Below, piece after piece: positions 35,557 through 47,329 of a DNA stretch of 64,000 nucleotides. The translations under genes were made by a program, and so were the position numbers. The notes beneath the pieces were generated by a model. That model was not told where the DNA came from and made no database searches. It was given only the letters and a program-made list of their open reading frames with translations. The first letter of the stretch is position 1. Each line of letters opens with the position of its first letter. The stretch comes from Biancaea sappan (Eukaryota; Streptophyta; Magnoliopsida; Fabales; Fabaceae), in the NCBI GenBank assembly GCA_037074585.1, contig CM073494.1, forward strand, positions 67,077,501 to 67,141,500, given 5' to 3'.

Positions 35557-38221
35557 TGAAGTTGAGGTTCAAGTAGCTCGTCTTTCTTTAAAGTAATTTC
35601 ATGCCTTCCACAGATTGAATTTGCCATGTCAAAAGATACAATGGTACATAGACGTGTTAGCTGCATAATATAACTACAGTTTAAGACTTGTCTGTTTAGT
35701 ATACAATCGCTACACAAGATTGTAGATATGACTATTCTTTTCACACAGACTTTCTATCCAAAATATATTATGCAATAATATATATATATATATATTATAT
35801 GTTTTCCATCCTCTTCTCTTATATTCACGCATTCAATACACAAAGATCCACTCATATATATTGTTTCAACCTCTTCGCATGAAAAGATAACCATTGGCCA
35901 CACTAACGAGGATTTAACTTATAAAATGTGTATTATCAACAATTCTAATTTGATTTTTCCTTTGAATCAAATTTATAGGATAGAGATGGTATCCTCATAA
36001 ATTTCTTATATCATATGGACTTAATATTCATTCCTCTCAATATTTCTAAATTCTTTCTCTATAGCTAAAGTTTTAGAAAACTTCATAATTCAAAGAATAT
36101 AGGTAAGATGATATTTATCACAATAAGTAATTTCATAATTATTATAAGTATGTATACAATCATATAAGACAATTTAACCGCAATGAAACATTGGCATTGT
36201 AGCAGTGTAACTGCCACAAACTTAATGGCAATTTAACCTTAAACAGTTACTAAATAGTTATAAGTAACGACAATTTGATAGAAATCATCATGTTTGTGGT
36301 GGTTTTATGTCAACCACTACGATATTGTAGCGCAATTATGTAAAAATCGTCACAATTTCAAGATTTTTTTGTGGCAATTGTCATGCAATCACAACTATGC
36401 ATGAATTTTAGTGGCAATCGGTTAATAACTTTATAAAATTCTACTCACTCGCCCATGATCTACCAACACTCATTCATCTTGTTTTGCATTAGATGTCCGA
36501 CTTCCACTATTGTTCGTGTTCAATCTCCTTCAATTGCTGGTTGTTGTCCTCTACGTCGTTGACACTGTTTGTCCCATCACTGCAATCAGAACAACCGTTG
36601 TCAATGTCTACACCAATCCATTAGTCTTCGATGTTTTCTCTTTTTCTTCTTCTATTTTGCTTAGTATCTCTGTGTTACATTCTTCCGATGACATTCGCCA
36701 TCCACGACCACCGCAGCTTAAGGACATCCACCATCTTGCAATTTTCAGGTAAGTACTCTTCGACTCTCTCTTATTTTTTGTGGTTTTTTTTTATCTCAAT
36801 TTCTTTTTTCTAGCATTTGTGGTTTTCTTTTTTTTTTTTCCTTAATTTCAAGAATTTTGATTGAACTTCCTTATAATATTACAACGAACATTACAAGTTT
36901 TTTTTTTTTGGGAACATTTATGCAATTAGCTGGAGTTGTTACCGTAAGTTGTTGGTGCCTTGGGTATGCAAGTTAACATCATCTATGCAAGTAAAGTCTC
37001 AGAACCAATTTGCTTAGGGTGTTCCTTATTGCTTTTCAATTATGTCCTTTCCTTTTTATCTCCTTGGGGGGCTCTTCCATTAACGAGGCTTATTATTCTC
37101 GTTAGCTATTTGCCTAAGCAGTGAGAATGTGTAGAAAACATTTCCAGAAAGTTATTCCGAGCCTTGAAACTCCTTATATATATGGAAAGAGCTAGGCTCA
37201 TTTATAATCTACAAGTCATATAGATTCTCCAGAGAAACGGAAATGACATTAACTATATTCACATATTCATCCTTTTTATGTTCTCGTGGGGCAATTAAGA
37301 AATTAGGGTCTATCTAATATATATATTTGTTGACTAAGGTTGAGCCGCAGAATTTTTATAGTTACTAGCTAGCCTCTCTTTGTCGGTGGTTAGTGGAATT
37401 AGCTACAACTTACAACATTACAAACAGTAAATAAATGTTTTGAACAAACAACGAAGGAAAAAAAAAAAAGTAATCCCCATGATGCATATCCACATATTTT
37501 ATATATATATATATATATAGTTTAATAGTTGGAAGTGACATGTAGCTGCACTATTTCAATCTCTTTTGTGATGTATGGGCTCTTTAGTTGATTATTACTT
37601 GTTTATAATCCATAAAGCTTATACATGCTGCTCTTTGATTCTCTTTCAATATGCCTAACTTAATTATCTATTGATTTTTTGTGTAGACTAGCATTATCTG
37701 CCCACAAAAGTTAATGCTATTATTATGGAGGAAAAAATATTTATTTCTTTATGCTAGCTGTTGGTCACGAAACTGATAAGGCCACTAAACACCACTCGTG
37801 GTGTACTAATGACAATTTTTATTTTTTATTTTTTAAGCATCTACTACTGCTTCTCATAGAAATTCGGAAGCTGACGACGGTGACTTGAAACTCAATAGCT
37901 GCTACGTCGAAGTGCTCAATAGGACTTGAGAGATGGGGAAGACAGAGACACACGATGACTTGAGAGATGGGGAAGAGGAAGACAGAGATGCAGATAGAGA
38001 GAGGGGGAAGAGAGCAATTATCAGATGGCGAGGGTAAAAAATCCTCTGCTTGGCTTTAAAATTCAAAAATGATGCTTGGCCAATCTGAATTATTGATTTT
38101 CATAACTAACAGATTTCAGGATGTTATTTTTTAAAAAATTTTAAAAAAAATAAAAATAAGATATTAAAATCTGGAGTATTGATTTAAAAATTAATAATCT
38201 AAATGAACCAAACACTTTATT

Positions 38222-38611
38222 TCACTTAGTCAAACATAAGATCTGTTTTCGATAAGAGAAGGGGCACATGTGATTGAGAGAAAGGAAAGCTAAAGCTTGA
38301 AAACTGAAAAGTAAGTGAGATGATAGACCATTGGGAAGTGAGAGCAGACTCAGTAGAGAAAGAGCTGATAGAATATTGTTGGCTTCATCTTCCTCAACAT
38401 TTTCGTCAGCTTCAGGTATGGGAACGATTTGGCCACCGGAGGTAGTAGACAAGAGAGGCTTGTCAGAGGAGGAGGAGGAGTTGATGTTGCAGTGGTTCTG
38501 AAACAGATTTGGTATTGAAAACAGGGGCAGAAGGGAGAAGTCAACTGGCTGAGAAGACGAGGGATTTTCCAAGAAGACGAGGGACTGTTGAAAAATTAAA
38601 GGACCGGCCAA
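38222..38611 (-). other. 129-residue open frame, unassigned
   Basis: I do not recognise it. It starts MAGPL, has a Ser-rich middle, an acidic DENVEEDE stretch and a Leu/Ser-rich C-terminus, and lies divergent to copy 3, about 700 bp upstream. In U2 the same frame is split by a solo LTR and frame-shifted. In U4 only the first part survives before the duplication joint. The frame is therefore not maintained and may be chance or a dead exon. Confidence 0.15.
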
Positions 38612-39238
38612 GAAGAAAAGGGACTAGAAATCATAGAGGAGACAACACGACAGCACATGAAGACGACCGCATCTAAGGCTACGAAGAATGAGGATATTTT
38701 TGGAATTCATGGAAAAAGATGAGGGTATTTTGGTCATTTCAACGGTTTTCCATATGGAAAATTGGCTTTCCTTGCTTTTTTTGATGGAGAAATTTCATGG
38801 AAAAGATATCACTGTTCATGAATGTGATTTCTAACATTTTTTCCAACTTTCACGTAAGAAAGCATACCAAACATGAGAAAAAGGAAAACATGGTGAAATT
38901 TCCGATTTCTTTTCCTTGAAAAAAGCTATCAAACATGCCCTAAGTATTTAAATAATATTGTTATTAGTTTATGAGTAAATTATAGTTAAATAATATTGAT
39001 ATCATTTTATGAATTTTATTATGTGACGTGACAATATATAGTATCTACTAATTTATATATTTTGAGTATTATTAATTCAACTTACAATTGAATCATAATT
39101 TTATCACTGAACCGTGAATTGATAATTTCACTGGTTAAATGACTAAATCAAAATTTTAAAACATTTCTAAAAAGACTTAATACGCTGCCCCTTACAGATA
39201 ACTTCAGCAATTTGCGGACTCAAATGGTGAATGACGAC

Positions 39239-39244
39239 CACGTG
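39239..39244 (+). promoter_or_regulatory. G-box upstream of copy 3
   Basis: CACGTG, 61 bp before the ATG, in the same context as copies 2 and 4. Confidence 0.5.
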
Positions 39245-39299
39245 TGTGCACTTGGAAGTGAAACACTAATCTCTTACACCCATTCGCGAACGGAAGAGA

Positions 39300-41860
39300 A
39301 TGAGCAGCGACAGCACAAAGCTTGTGTGTGTCACTGGAGCATCTGGCTATATCGCTTCATGGATCGTCAAGCTCCTTCTTCTTCGTGGTTACACTGTCAA
39401 GGGGACTGTTCGTGACCCAAGTAAGTGCTTCCCTTACTAGACATGCATGGAGAAATAAAAACGTCAAAGATTGTTTCGGATTCTATGCCTCTGATATTGC
39501 CTTTTGTTTCGGACGTGTGACTCTTAATGGGGAAATTGTGATCATATTCTTTTGACTGTAGAGAAAAATAATTTGAGTGTTGACTGTGAAAGTGAATACA
39601 AGTGTACTTAACAAGCCAAAATATTAATACAGTAGGTATATATGAATGAATATAATATATATTTGGACCTCAGTTAGATTTCTAAAACAGTCCATTTGAT
39701 TTTGCTTTTTCTCTGTTATTCAAGATGAATCAATTCTATTATTCTCTGCAGATGATTCAAGTAAGGTAGACCACTTGCTTAAACTAGATGGTGCACAGGA
39801 GAGATTGCATCTGATTAAAGCAAATCTGCTGGAAGAAGGTTCCTTTGACGCTGCTGTTGAGGGGTGTGAGGGCGTCTTTCATACTGCATCTCCCGTGTCT
39901 TTTGACGTCAAAGACCCACAGGTTTATATTATTCTAAAATTTGTTGATAGATAATTGTAATCTTTTCTAAGATTGAATTAAAAATTACCATTTTATTATC
40001 TTAAGAAAGAAAAAAAAATATCTCATTAATTATTCGAACTGTTGCTTTTCTTGTTTCAGACTGAACTTATTGATCCAGCAGTCAAGGGAACTCTTAACGT
40101 TCTTAAATCATGTGCAAAATCGCTTTCCTTGAAACGACTTGTTTTAACATCTTCTCTGGCTACAGTTTTCTTCACTGGAAAGCCTAGAACTTCTGAAGTC
40201 TTAATTGATGAGACATGGTTTTCTGAGCCAGATTTCTGTAGAAGACCCGAGGCATGTGCTATATTTCATTAAACTAACACTGAAATGAAGTTTGTAATTA
40301 ATGCAGATGGCCTCTGTAATTGCAGTGAATGCTGCATAGAGATAGGATGGCTAGTTTTTTCATGCATATTATTTTATATTGCTCTTCCTGTTGTTTTTTA
40401 TTTTGTTCTTTCAGCCCTGGTCTCCCTACGTACTGTCCAAGACTCTAGCTGAAGATGCTGCCTGGAAATTTGTAAAAGAAAACAACATTGACATGGTTGC
40501 TATGAATCCAGCACTGGTGATAGGGCCTCTATTGCAACCAGCGCTTAACGCAGGCGCTGATGCAATTTTAAATCTAATAAATGGTAATTTATTTTATTCA
40601 CAGAGCACCTGAGTTATTTGATCATCTTCAACCCAACTGCTTTTTATAACTGGGATTGGTACCAAAATATGGAAACCAGATAGGAACAAGTACAAGACAT
40701 GCAAACTTTTGAGAACAACGGTTTTATCTCTCAGAGAAACCAAGTTATATGTATTGTTGATTTAATGTTGTTGTTGTTGTTTGAGAAATATTAGTTGACC
40801 TGTATGAGTGTGTTAAATTTAACATACTCTGTTTTGGCCCACAAACAAGAATTGTCATGTGTTGCTTCTGATGGGGCTCTTTCCATCCTTGCTTGACTTG
40901 TTGCAGGTGCACAAACATTTCCAAATTTTAGTACAGCATGGGTCCATGTGAAAGATGTTGCAAATGCCCATATTCAGGCATTTGAAATGTCGTCAGCTAG
41001 CGGAAGATATTGTTTGGCTGAGTCCGTGGAACACTACTCTGACATTGTGAACATTTTACATGAGCTGTTCCCAACATTACAACTTCCAAGCAAGTAAGAA
41101 TGCATATCATTGTCTCCTAAACTATAGCTTGGTTATTTATTTTCCCCTAAACTTTTTGAGACCTCATCGAGTCATTTTGCTGCTATAATAGTTGTCTCTG
41201 CTTTTAGCAGTATATTATTATGTTAGATGATGATTATCTACTCAAGCTTGTACTGCAGTATATGCAGGAGATTTTTCATTTTATCTTAGCCTAATTAAAT
41301 TTATTAATAAAAGTCTGTGAAAATGAAGCATGGAAATGAAAAGGAAACTTGAAATTGTGATATCTATTTTACATTCGAGTAGTATACAGATATTTGCCCT
41401 ATCATGTCTGTTGACTGTGCTCAAGGGTTTGTTAACTAGCTGAGAATTAGTGAAATTCACATAGTATTGACCTTTTTCTCCTTTTTCCTCAATACAAACA
41501 CACCCTGTTGAACAAGAGGAGATTGTTTTAAATTTACTGATAATGATTTGTTCCTCAGACTTTTGGTGATAATGGATTTAATTTGATCATTATTTGATGA
41601 CCCAAATGGCTTGCATTCTCACTTCTTTATATTTAGCTACATACTTATTTAGTTCAACTTCTTTTTTCTTGATTTTTGCTAATTTTATTTCTTGCTTTCT
41701 CATTAAACTTGTCAGGTGTGAGGATGATAAGCCCTTAATGCCAAAGTTTCAGGTTTCCAAAGAAAAGGCAAAAACTTTGGGAATTGAATTTATTCCATTA
41801 GACGTGGGTATCAAAGAAACCGTAGAAAGCTTGAAAGAGAAGAAATTTGTCAAGTTTTAA
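39300..41860 (+). CDS. Phenylacetaldehyde reductase / CCR-like SDR, copy 3
   Basis: Exons 39300-39420, 39752-39921, 40060-40251, 40415-40583, 40907-41093 and 41716-41860 give a 984-bp frame of 327 aa with no stop. NADPH-dependent reductase signatures are present: TGASGYIAS at 12-20, Arg38 in VRDP, LTSS near 126-129, Tyr166 and Lys170 in YVLSK, and the KTLAEDAAW helix. Intron 3 starts GC (GAG|GCATGT) instead of GT as in copies 1, 2 and 4, which may weaken splicing; unspliced reading ends in CAIFH then stop. Private changes include Gly5 to Ser, Lys to Gln in the DGAKERL segment, and the C-terminus KKFVKF. It sits in U3, nearest in sequence to copies 2 and 4. The start is the conserved ATG of the array. 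Expression is unknown. Confidence 0.85.
40252..40257 (+). other. Non-canonical GC splice donor, intron 3 of copy 3
   Basis: GAG|GCATGT here versus GAG|GTATGT at 31682, 50957 and (copy 1) GCG|GTATGT at 15892. The acceptor (TTTCAG before 40415) is unchanged. GC-AG introns are a known minor class, usually with a strong AG|GCAAGT context; here +4 is T rather than A. Confidence 0.85.
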
Positions 41861-43408
41861 CTATGTGATCTCTTTCTGAAGATTAAATGTTGAACATGCT
41901 TTAAGTTGGTGTGTTTTGTATTAAGAACTCCATCAATAAGCTAAACCATGCTTGAGAAGACATAATTGTGATCCTAGTTGGAAGAACTTCAGTTTGTAAC
42001 TCCTGATGCTTGTGGTATGAGAGGGATAGATTGGATGAGAGGTAGGACTTAAGTGCCCAATTATGTATACTCTGAACTGGAAGTATTTTTACCTATTTTT
42101 CTGTATCTATCTTTCTTCAGTTTCAATTAATAGATTCTTTAAGAGAAGAAAATGAAATAAAATAAAATCAAGGGACCAAAAGGAGATTTTTTGGTGGAGC
42201 TAAAAGGTTAAATTAGAACTCAAGGTAAATTAAGGGATCAATTTGGAACAAAATAAAATTAAAAAACCAAAGTTAAACTCAAGGTAAAGTTATTGTAAAG
42301 ACTTAAACATATTACTGCCTATATTGTCTTCTATAGTGCCTTCTATTAATGTGTTTAAGTCCATTTTTTTTAACAACAATATGTGTTCTTCATTTCAGAA
42401 CTTTCACAGGCAACTTTAGTTAACAAGATCTTACGTCTTAATATCTTCAATGATATTTATTTCTTTCAATCGACGTTGTGATTCTTTGAATTCAATTAAA
42501 GTATTAATAGCAGGTTATTCCATTATAATCTTGAGGTTTCAATTCATTTGAACATGAATGTCTACTTTTACGTAGCACCAATAGCTTTGAAGTTTTGGTA
42601 CTTGAAGTTTTACTACAGTTCTATTCGTTGCTTGCAATTTTCATTTCTTTCCTGTTGATGGTTCAGATCAAGACTTACGTGCACCAAAAGTGCTTTTTTT
42701 TCCCCATTTTTGCAAGAACAAGAAACAGATGTGGAAAATGAAAATGGAAACCATGTTGAAGTTCACTGCTGGATATGGAATTCTTGACTTTCTTGCGTTT
42801 CTCTCTTGAAATGGCCATAGCTGTGTGGGACGATAGCGGATTTGGAGGATAAGGGTTGATTTAGTGAGCTTGCCACGTCAGCTGTCATGTATTTTCTATC
42901 GTGACATGTTTATTTAATGGAGGGATTGTTTTTGCAATAAATTATAAAGGTTTTTTTCAAAAAGAGTTTTAAAGATTAGAAAGATAAAGTGCATGATCAG
43001 TCTAACGCCTATTTTGAAGAGATTTTGTGCATTTTGACTTGAGAATTTAACTGGAGACTCGTTATAGGGAAGGTCAAGTTACTAACTACAACAACAAAAC
43101 AAGTTAAAATTAAATCGTTCAAAATTTTCTTAATTTAAGAGTTACACATTGTTTAAAGAATCGGACCAAACCAGTCAGTTCAATCAAAAATTCGGTGAAC
43201 CAGTTAGGAAATTAGTTCAATTTAGACTAGTGAATGAGTGAGTGTTTAAATCGATAGAAAACCGGTCAAATCTATAAAATCAGTAAAATTGGTTAATTCA
43301 ACCGATTCATTTTTTTATTTTTAATTTTTTTTAAAATTTTTACTGAATATTATTATGTATTTTTAAAAAATCTCAAAAAATTTAAACTACTAGGAGAAGA
43401 TCTAATAT

Positions 43409-43452
<44 letters not shown>

Positions 43453-43778
43453 AACTTTTGAATATTTTAATATTATATATTATGTATTTTAATATTTTAA
43501 CATCTATAACATATACATTAATTATATATTTTAATATATTTTAAGTATTACTTATTTGACCATAATCCGATCATTGACCATTGAATCAATATCTCAACCG
43601 GTTCAATGACCAGTCTAATTTTTTAAACTTTGACCACATGTACAATTGAACAAAAGACCTCTTTAACTTTGTTCAAAACACTTCTTCCTTTAATCAATTG
43701 ATTAATTTTACTAACAAACAATATTACCTCAGCAAAAATATGCTACATTAAAAAAAAAAGGACTTAGTTGACATCTTA
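41861..43778. other. 3' flank of copy 3
   Basis: Downstream DNA shared with copy 4 (52669-54600). Contains an 'AAACCGGTCAAAT...AACCGGTTCAATGACCAG' inverted-repeat element (about 43140-43640) with a (TA)n tract at 43411-43448. The left half of that element is missing in U2. It ends with the TCTTA target copy at 43774-43778. Confidence 0.6.
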
Positions 43779-44613
43779 TGTAATACCCATGAAAAATAAA
43801 ATATAAATATTTGTTTACAAACTAATATTACTATTTCAGTATATGGTACTATTTACCCGTATAATACTATTTATATATACGGTATTGTTCATTTATACAA
43901 TCAAAATATCAAGTACTAGATGTGGTTTGGTCATAAGAGACAACTAGAAAGAAGTTCGTAGGAGAAAATGACGTTTTATGTGTGAAAATACCCTCAGAGA
44001 CTAAATTGAAAGGACTGATTTGAAAATTTAAAGGTTTAAGGTGAAAGGATAGGTTTCTAATAATAATAAAAGAAAAAAATTTTCAGTCGTCTGCCGTGTT
44101 TTGCATAGTAAATTGCATTATTAGAAATGTCATTTTCATAAATAGTAAATTAAATATTTTATTGGTGTATAGTATCAAATAGTACCCTTGACTTTTGTTA
44201 TAAATAGGCCCTTCCATTTCACTTCTAAACTCACACCTTCAACTTCTCTTCTTCTCTCCTTAAGTTTCTCTTGCTTCGACGCTAGGCCTCTGAGATTTTG
44301 GGCCTTTCCTTTTTGCTTAGGTAAGGATACTATGCCTTTCTATGTCTTTCAAATTCTAGAAGTTATTTTCTTAAGTATGCTCTGTGGTTGCGGCTTTGGC
44401 CGATCTTCCACATCAGAAAAATTGTCCTTAGCTGTTTATATGTTATTTTGATTCTCTGATTACTGAAATAGAATGTAAACTGTGAAGAATACATGTCTAG
44501 GAAAGTTCTGACTAAGGAAAGACCTGGTTTTTAAGTGTGTCCAGTGTGACCCTCCACTCTTTCCTGGGAACTTACCTGGTGTACTCTTTTACAGATTGTA
44601 TTCTCTATTTCTG

Positions 44614-44823
44614 GTATGAATAGTACCTGTACGTATAAATAGTAACTGTATGAATAGTAACCATACATATAAATAGTATCCGTACATAAAAAATAGTATT
44701 TATACGTATGAATAGTAATCGTATGTACGAATATTATCTGTATGTATAAATAGTATCTATATGTATGAATAGTAACTGTATATATAAATAGTACCGTATG
44801 TATGAATAGTATCTGTATGAAAA
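44614..44823. repeat. Minisatellite, about 11 units of an AATAGTA-core repeat
   Basis: Degenerate 16-22-bp units, each with AATAGTA or AATATTA followed by a GTATGTAT-like spacer. The related LTR at 57140-59433 has only about 3 units (58385-58440, opposite strand). Confidence 0.8.
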
Positions 44824-45398
44824 CAATCTTAACTTGTTTTCTCTAATCTTTCATGAAAATCTCTGTAGCGGAATACTGAAATTCATCTGTGTACTCTTGT
44901 CTGTAACGACTTAGAGAAGCGATATTCGTACGGAATCCAAGTGAGTGGAACGACCCCGTTTTAATAGAGTTTTAGCATTACTGGTGATAAAAAGTATGTT
45001 GTAGGACACTCCCAAGATTCATAGGGGGAAATTGGATTCAGAATGACGAATCTAATGAGATAATTAATCCATAAGTATGGATAAGACGAAACAAGTATTT
45101 CATGATGATGTGAAGTTTGAATCTTTTCAAAAACAGATTAATTGTTATCTTGATTTGTGGTTTATAAATCTATAATATAGTTATATACTATACCTGTTGT
45201 ATGGATGAATATTATATTGAGCTTCTGATTATGATATGAAATGCTATTGATTGTGATTGAGCGGGACAGTACCCACTCTCACGGCAAGGCGGAAAACCCG
45301 GTTGACAGGGTGTCTTGACCAATGAGTGTGGAGACAACGATTCCCTCAGTAGGGATATAGCCCGGATTGGTGATAAATCCGTGAGGCGCCCTAGCTAA

Positions 45399-45674
45399 GA
45401 GGATGAGGTTGTGCGTCATGGCGGAAATATACATAATTGGTGAGCCGGCCTGTGTGCGCTCTCCGGGATATATTGCCATTGACGAGTACTAGTAACGTTT
45501 GTTGAATTGGATGAATTTTTATCTTCTTGTATGTAAGAGGATGATATTGTGCGTCATGGCGGAAATATACATAATTGGTGAGCCGGCCTGTGTGCGCTCT
45601 CTGGGATATATTGTCATTGACGAGTACTAGTAACGTTTGTTGAATTGGATGAATTTTTATCTTCTGTCTATTGG
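45399..45674. repeat. 138-bp tandem duplication inside the solo LTR
   Basis: GAGGATGAGGTTGTGCGTCA at 45399 repeats as GAGGATGATATTGTGCGTCA at 45537 and both continue through GATGAATTTTTATCTTCT. The other family-A LTR (57140-59433) has one copy, so the duplication is private. Confidence 0.9.
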
Positions 45675-46245
45675 TTGAGTATGAGCCTTTGGATATGCTT
45701 GCATGACTGGTAATGTATTTGAATTTTATTAACGCGAGGCCGATTCGCTCATTGAGTTTAAAAGCTCACACTGTTTGTACAACATTTTTGTTCAGATCAG
45801 GTTGCCAGCGAAGAACATCTGCTAGAGGAATAGATCACTTTGGACCTTCCCGTTGTCGGGTAGACCCCTCTTTTGTTATAGATTATGTTGCTCTGTAATC
45901 GTCTAGGACATCTAGGTCAGGGGTTTGGCATTTGGTTTGTATGTCAGCAAAATAATGTATTTTATACTGAGAATCTATTATTATGTGCAAATCATCTCTA
46001 TGAATTTCAAATAAAGAAAATTTGATATATTTTCTTCAGGAATGATTATTTTGATAATATAGAGATAATGACTAAACTCATGGGTAGAAGTTATCGAAAG
46101 GCTTACAGTGATGGGATATTCATCATTGTGCCGGTCATGTGCCCAAAAAACGGGTCGTGACATCTTATGTGGTGAAAGACTATGTAATCACATCGTAATT
46201 CCTTCCTACCAAAAAGAAAAAAATAAGAAAATTTAAAACTAAAGG

Positions 46246-46642
46246 GAGCCTGTTTCGTTACTGTTTTTGAAAACAATTTTTTGTTTTTAAAAATTATAAA
46301 AATAAAATATCTTGTTTGATGTATTGTTTTGAAGAAATTTCTTTTGAAACTTTTTTAAAAAAAAAACTAGAAAATATTTTTCATGTTTTGAAAAATAGTA
46401 TATTAAATATTAGACAATAATATTATCGTAAATAAGTAAATTATTAATGAGATACATGTAATTAGAAATTTTTTTAAAAAATAACCTAGTTAGAGATCAA
46501 CATTTTTGGTCATCTTCACTCTTAAGTTTAAAAAATGTTTTAAAAATAAATTATCAAATCATTTTTTGAAAATAAAAATAAGTTTTTAAAAGAATTTTAC
46601 AAAACTTGTTAAAAAAACACAAAAAGACGACTAAACAAGCTC
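46246..46642. mobile_element. About 400-bp MITE
   Basis: The left end GAGCCTGTTTCGTT and right end AACAAGCTC form short inverted termini. The interior is A/T-rich with homopolymer runs. Copies at 54683-55078 (intact), 34527-34672 (left part) and 23335-23722 (diverged). Superfamily not assigned. Confidence 0.55.
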
Positions 46643-46850
46643 AAAAAACATGAGTCAATATTTTTGTTTGACTAAATGAGACTATGCAATGATATTGATA
46701 AACCCCATATGATCAAATAATTCTAGTTCGCTAAAAACAATATTGGCCAAACAAGAAATCATGGCAAAAAATACCACTAGCCATGAACTCGCAAGGCAAT
46801 ACAAGAAGCATGTATTTCTCGCTCGAGTTTGTTAGGATTTAAAAAAAATG

Positions 46851-47325
46851 GTTAATTTTTTTTGCCAAGAGCTTTGTGTCTTCTTGAGAAAAATCCAGAA
46901 GAAAAAAATCTAGAGGGAATCCAAGCCTGAGTGAGAGAGTTGGAGTGGGGCTTGGATTCCTTCCAGATTTTTTCCTTCAGATTTTCTTCAAGAAAACACA
47001 AAGCTCTCTTGATAAAAAAAAATTAACTACATTTTTTTCACCCATTGGGTGAGATCCCCTCCAGTTCCTCTAGAATTTGGAGGGGATCCACACAGGGATG
47101 TTTCCTCTTCCAAACCTCAATCCAAATCTTTTCTTTTTCCTTTTTTTCCCTTCCTTTGAAATAAAAAATCTGAGAGTGTGTGTGGATCCGATCCAAATTT
47201 TGGAAGGACTGAAAGGGATCTCTCCCATTAGATCTAATGATCCAATTGGTAGAAAAAAATAGTTAATTTTTTTTACTAAGAGAGTTTTGTGTCTTCTCAA
47301 ACAAAATTTGGAGGGAATCCAAGCC
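46851..47325. repeat. Compound foldback: three arms of one inverted repeat
   Basis: Arm A (46851-46927) is inverted as A' (46949-47027), separated by only about 21 nt. A' is inverted again as A'' (47262-47325). Shared blocks are GTTAATTTTTTTT, AGCTTTGTGT, GAATCCAAGCC. Between A' and A'' a second inverted pair carries the GGATCC palindromes (47053-47089 and about 47180-47260). Also present at 55290-55762. Likely foldback or long-TIR elements inserted in each other. Confidence 0.7.
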
Positions 47326-47329
47326 CAAA

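Larger units (their letters stand above)
34673..39238. other. Upstream region of copy 3
   Basis: Collinear with 23723-30690 minus the solo LTR. Holds the hairpin MITE at 35387-35556, (TA)n tracts at 35778-35795 and about 37501-37519, and the minus-strand frame at 38222-38611. No gene recognised. Confidence 0.5.
43779..46162 (+). mobile_element. Solo LTR, Tekay/Del-like gypsy (family A)
   Basis: Runs from TGTAATACCC to GGGTCGTGACA (2384 bp), flanked by the duplication TCTTA at 43774-43778 and 46163-46167. The uninterrupted site GACATCTTATGTGG occurs in U2 (34441) and U4 (about 54597). A TATA box TATAAATA at 44199-44206 marks the U3/R region, giving + orientation. It contains an 11-unit AATAGTA-type minisatellite (44614-44823) and a 138-bp tandem duplication (45399 and 45537). 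Short frames inside (for example 45279-45479 minus) are not genes. No internal region remains, consistent with LTR-LTR recombination. Confidence 0.9.

Noticed and set aside
45279..45479. 66-residue minus frame conserved at 57713-57913
   Set aside because: Conservation follows from both being copies of the same LTR family; not a protein gene.
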